Assembly: GCA_028821195.1 (NCBI GenBank)
Contig: JAPPHB010000064.1
Span: 62,001-126,000 of the forward strand
Source of the DNA: Gammaproteobacteria bacterium
GTDB taxonomy: Bacteria > Gemmatimonadota > Gemmatimonadetes > Longimicrobiales > Gaopeijiaceae
Direction: 5' to 3'
DNA length: 64,000 bases
The notes under the pieces were generated by a model. It did no database searches. It saw only the letters and a program-made list of their open reading frames with translations, and was not told the origin of the DNA. This document shows positions 62,804 through 64,000 of this stretch, one piece after another. The position numbers and the translations under genes were made by a program. Every line of letters starts with the position of its first letter. Within the stretch, counting starts at the first letter, position 1.

Positions 62804-64000
62804 GCAGGCCGGACGACCACTCGCCGGACGAGCACTCGCCGAACGACCGGCCGCGGGAGGCGCGCGGCCCCATCGCCTACATGGCCCGCAACGGGGTCGC
62901 CGCCAACCTGCTCATGTTCTTCATTCTGGCGGCGGGCTTCGTCTCCCTGCGCGGCCTCGTACAGGAAGTCTTCCCGGAGATTTCCCTCGACCAGGTCGTC
63001 ATCTCGGTTCCCTATCCCGGGGCCACGCCCGACGAGATCGAAGAGTCGATCCTGCGCAAGATCGAGGAACAGATCGAGGCCGTGGACGACGTCAAGGAGA
63101 TCCGTTCGACGGCGGCCGAGGGGCGGGGGTCGGTAACGGTGGAACTCCAGTTGGGCGCCGATGTCGCGCGGGCACTCGACGACGTCAAGGCCCAGGTCGA
63201 CCGGATTCAGACCTTCCCCGCCGGCGCGGAGCGCCCCGAGGTCAGCGAACTGACCAATCGCCAGAGCGTCATCCGCCTGGTGCTGTTCGGCGACGTGGGC
63301 GAGCGCACGCTCAAGGAGCTGGCGTACCGCACCGAAGACGGGCTCGCGGCGCTTCCGGTGGTCTCGTACGTCGAAACGACGGGCATTCGCGACTACGAGA
63401 TCTCCGTCGAGGTCCCCCTCCAGCAGCTGCGGGCGCTGGGCCTGACCCTGGGGGACATCGCGGGCGCGGTGCGGGGCGGATCCCTCGACCTGTCCGCGGG
63501 AAGCATCGACACCCGGGACGAGGAGGTGCGCATCCGCACCACCGGGCAGAACTACACCCAGCACGACTTCGAGGACATCATCGTCCTCAGCCGGGTGGAC
63601 GGCACCGTGGTGCGCCTGGGAGACATCGCCGAGGTGCGCGACGGCTTCCGCGATGTGGACCTGATCGCCCGCTTCCAGGGCCAGCCCGCCGTCTATGTGG
63701 AGGTCTTCCGGACCTCGGACGAGAAGGTGCTCGACATCGTTGCGGCGGTCGAGGAGCACCTGGAAGAGGAGGTCATCCCGTCGCTGCCCGCCGGGGTGGG
63801 ACTGGAGGTGTGGAACAACTCCGGCCAGATCTTCGAGAGCCGCCTCGGGCTGCTGGTGAAGAACGGCCTCATCGGCCTGGCGCTCGTCCTGCTCTCGCTC
63901 ACTCTCTTCCTGGATCTCAGGCTCGCGTTCTGGGTGGCGGTCGGAATCGCGGTGTCGTTCGTCGGCACCTTCGCCGTGATGAACTGGCTGGCCGTTTCGA
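62800..64000 (+). CDS. RND efflux permease, N-terminal part (cut by window end)
   Basis: ATG 62800 overlaps the adaptor stop (ATGA). The 400 residues visible include helix 1 (GVAANLLMFFILAAGFVSLR), the porter region with YPGATPDEIEESILRKIEEQ and VKAQVDRIQTFPAGAERPEV, and the start of helix 2-3 (LIGLALVLLSLTLFLDLR). The sequence is of the AcrB/hydrophobe-amphiphile type. The drug or lipid substrate is unknown. The frame is open at position 64000. Confidence 0.92.
   Translation, partial: MSRPDDHSPDEHSPNDRPREARGPIAYMARNGVAANLLMFFILAAGFVSLRGLVQEVFPEISLDQVVISVPYPGATPDEIEESILRKIEEQIEAVDDVKEIRSTAAEGRGSVTVELQLGADVARALDDVKAQVDRIQTFPAGAERPEVSELTNRQSVIRLVLFGDVGERTLKELAYRTEDGLAALPVVSYVETTGIRDYEISVEVPLQQLRALGLTLGDIAGAVRGGSLDLSAGSIDTRDEEVRIRTTGQNYTQHDFEDIIVLSRVDGTVVRLGDIAEVRDGFRDVDLIARFQGQPAVYVEVFRTSDEKVLDIVAAVEEHLEEEVIPSLPAGVGLEVWNNSGQIFESRLGLLVKNGLIGLALVLLSLTLFLDLRLAFWVAVGIAVSFVGTFAVMNWLAVS

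Overview
The window is very GC-rich, gene-dense bacterial chromosome. Two outer-membrane TonB-dependent receptors with N-terminal carboxypeptidase-regulatory-like domains, many predicted lipoproteins, six-bladed propeller proteins, two DUF2911 proteins, a secreted S9 peptidase and a BlaI/M56 pair together resemble free-living or marine Gemmatimonadota. That placement is inferred from gene content only; no rRNA is present to test it.

Layout. 1-6 kb: a propeller lipoprotein, a BlaI repressor with an M56 sensor peptidase carrying a TonB-plug-like tail, a partial duplication of that tail, and a frameshifted S9 peptidase. 6-21 kb: MscS channel, D-aminoacylase-like amidohydrolase, enoyl-CoA hydratase, ADP-forming acyl-CoA synthetase, ArsC-type phosphatase, PQQ-type sugar dehydrogenase, a large Ig-domain metalloprotease-like lipoprotein, an SDR and a TonB receptor. 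21-31 kb: serine hydrolase, propeller, SDR, then a tightly packed minus-strand operon (OsmC, sulfite-oxidase-like molybdoenzyme, cytochrome c, small membrane protein, HAD hydrolase, NTF2-like lipoprotein). 31-38 kb: transport (Nramp-like, SSS symporter with a 46-residue companion, POT peptide transporter). 37-41 kb: CoA-transferase and ThDP enzyme of the Frc/Oxc type, and a ParS/RES toxin-antitoxin pair. 41-48 kb: quinone oxidoreductase, DUF2911, an output-less Cache sensor, a second TonB receptor and a tRNA with anticodon CAT. 48-53 kb: NAD-linked formate dehydrogenase (two genes) and upp. 54-64 kb: M20 amidohydrolase, NHL propeller, DUF2911, NucS-like nuclease, HigBA, and an RND efflux operon cut by the window end.

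The strongest biology is selenocysteine use. Two genes are interrupted in frame by UGA exactly where the catalytic Cys/Sec belongs: the formate dehydrogenase alpha subunit (UGA at 50998-51000) and an OsmC-family peroxidase (UGA at 29294-29296, minus strand). Each UGA is followed at the right distance by a hairpin of bacterial SECIS type, and the formate dehydrogenase hairpin has the GGUCU loop of the classic fdhF element. A conventional gene caller would split or truncate both. The OsmC selenoprotein overlaps by four bases a Tat-exported molybdoenzyme lipoprotein and is followed by a cytochrome c lipoprotein, suggesting a redox operon. Upstream of formate dehydrogenase lies a chain of three short ORFs linked to each other and to the first structural gene by ATGA overlaps; this looks like a translational-coupling leader.

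Other points: a well-formed BlaI-type promoter and operator pair, an Nramp-family transporter without the canonical metal-binding motifs, an SDR without its Tyr/Lys pair, and a possible oxalate to formate to CO2 route linking the Frc/Oxc-type genes with formate dehydrogenase.
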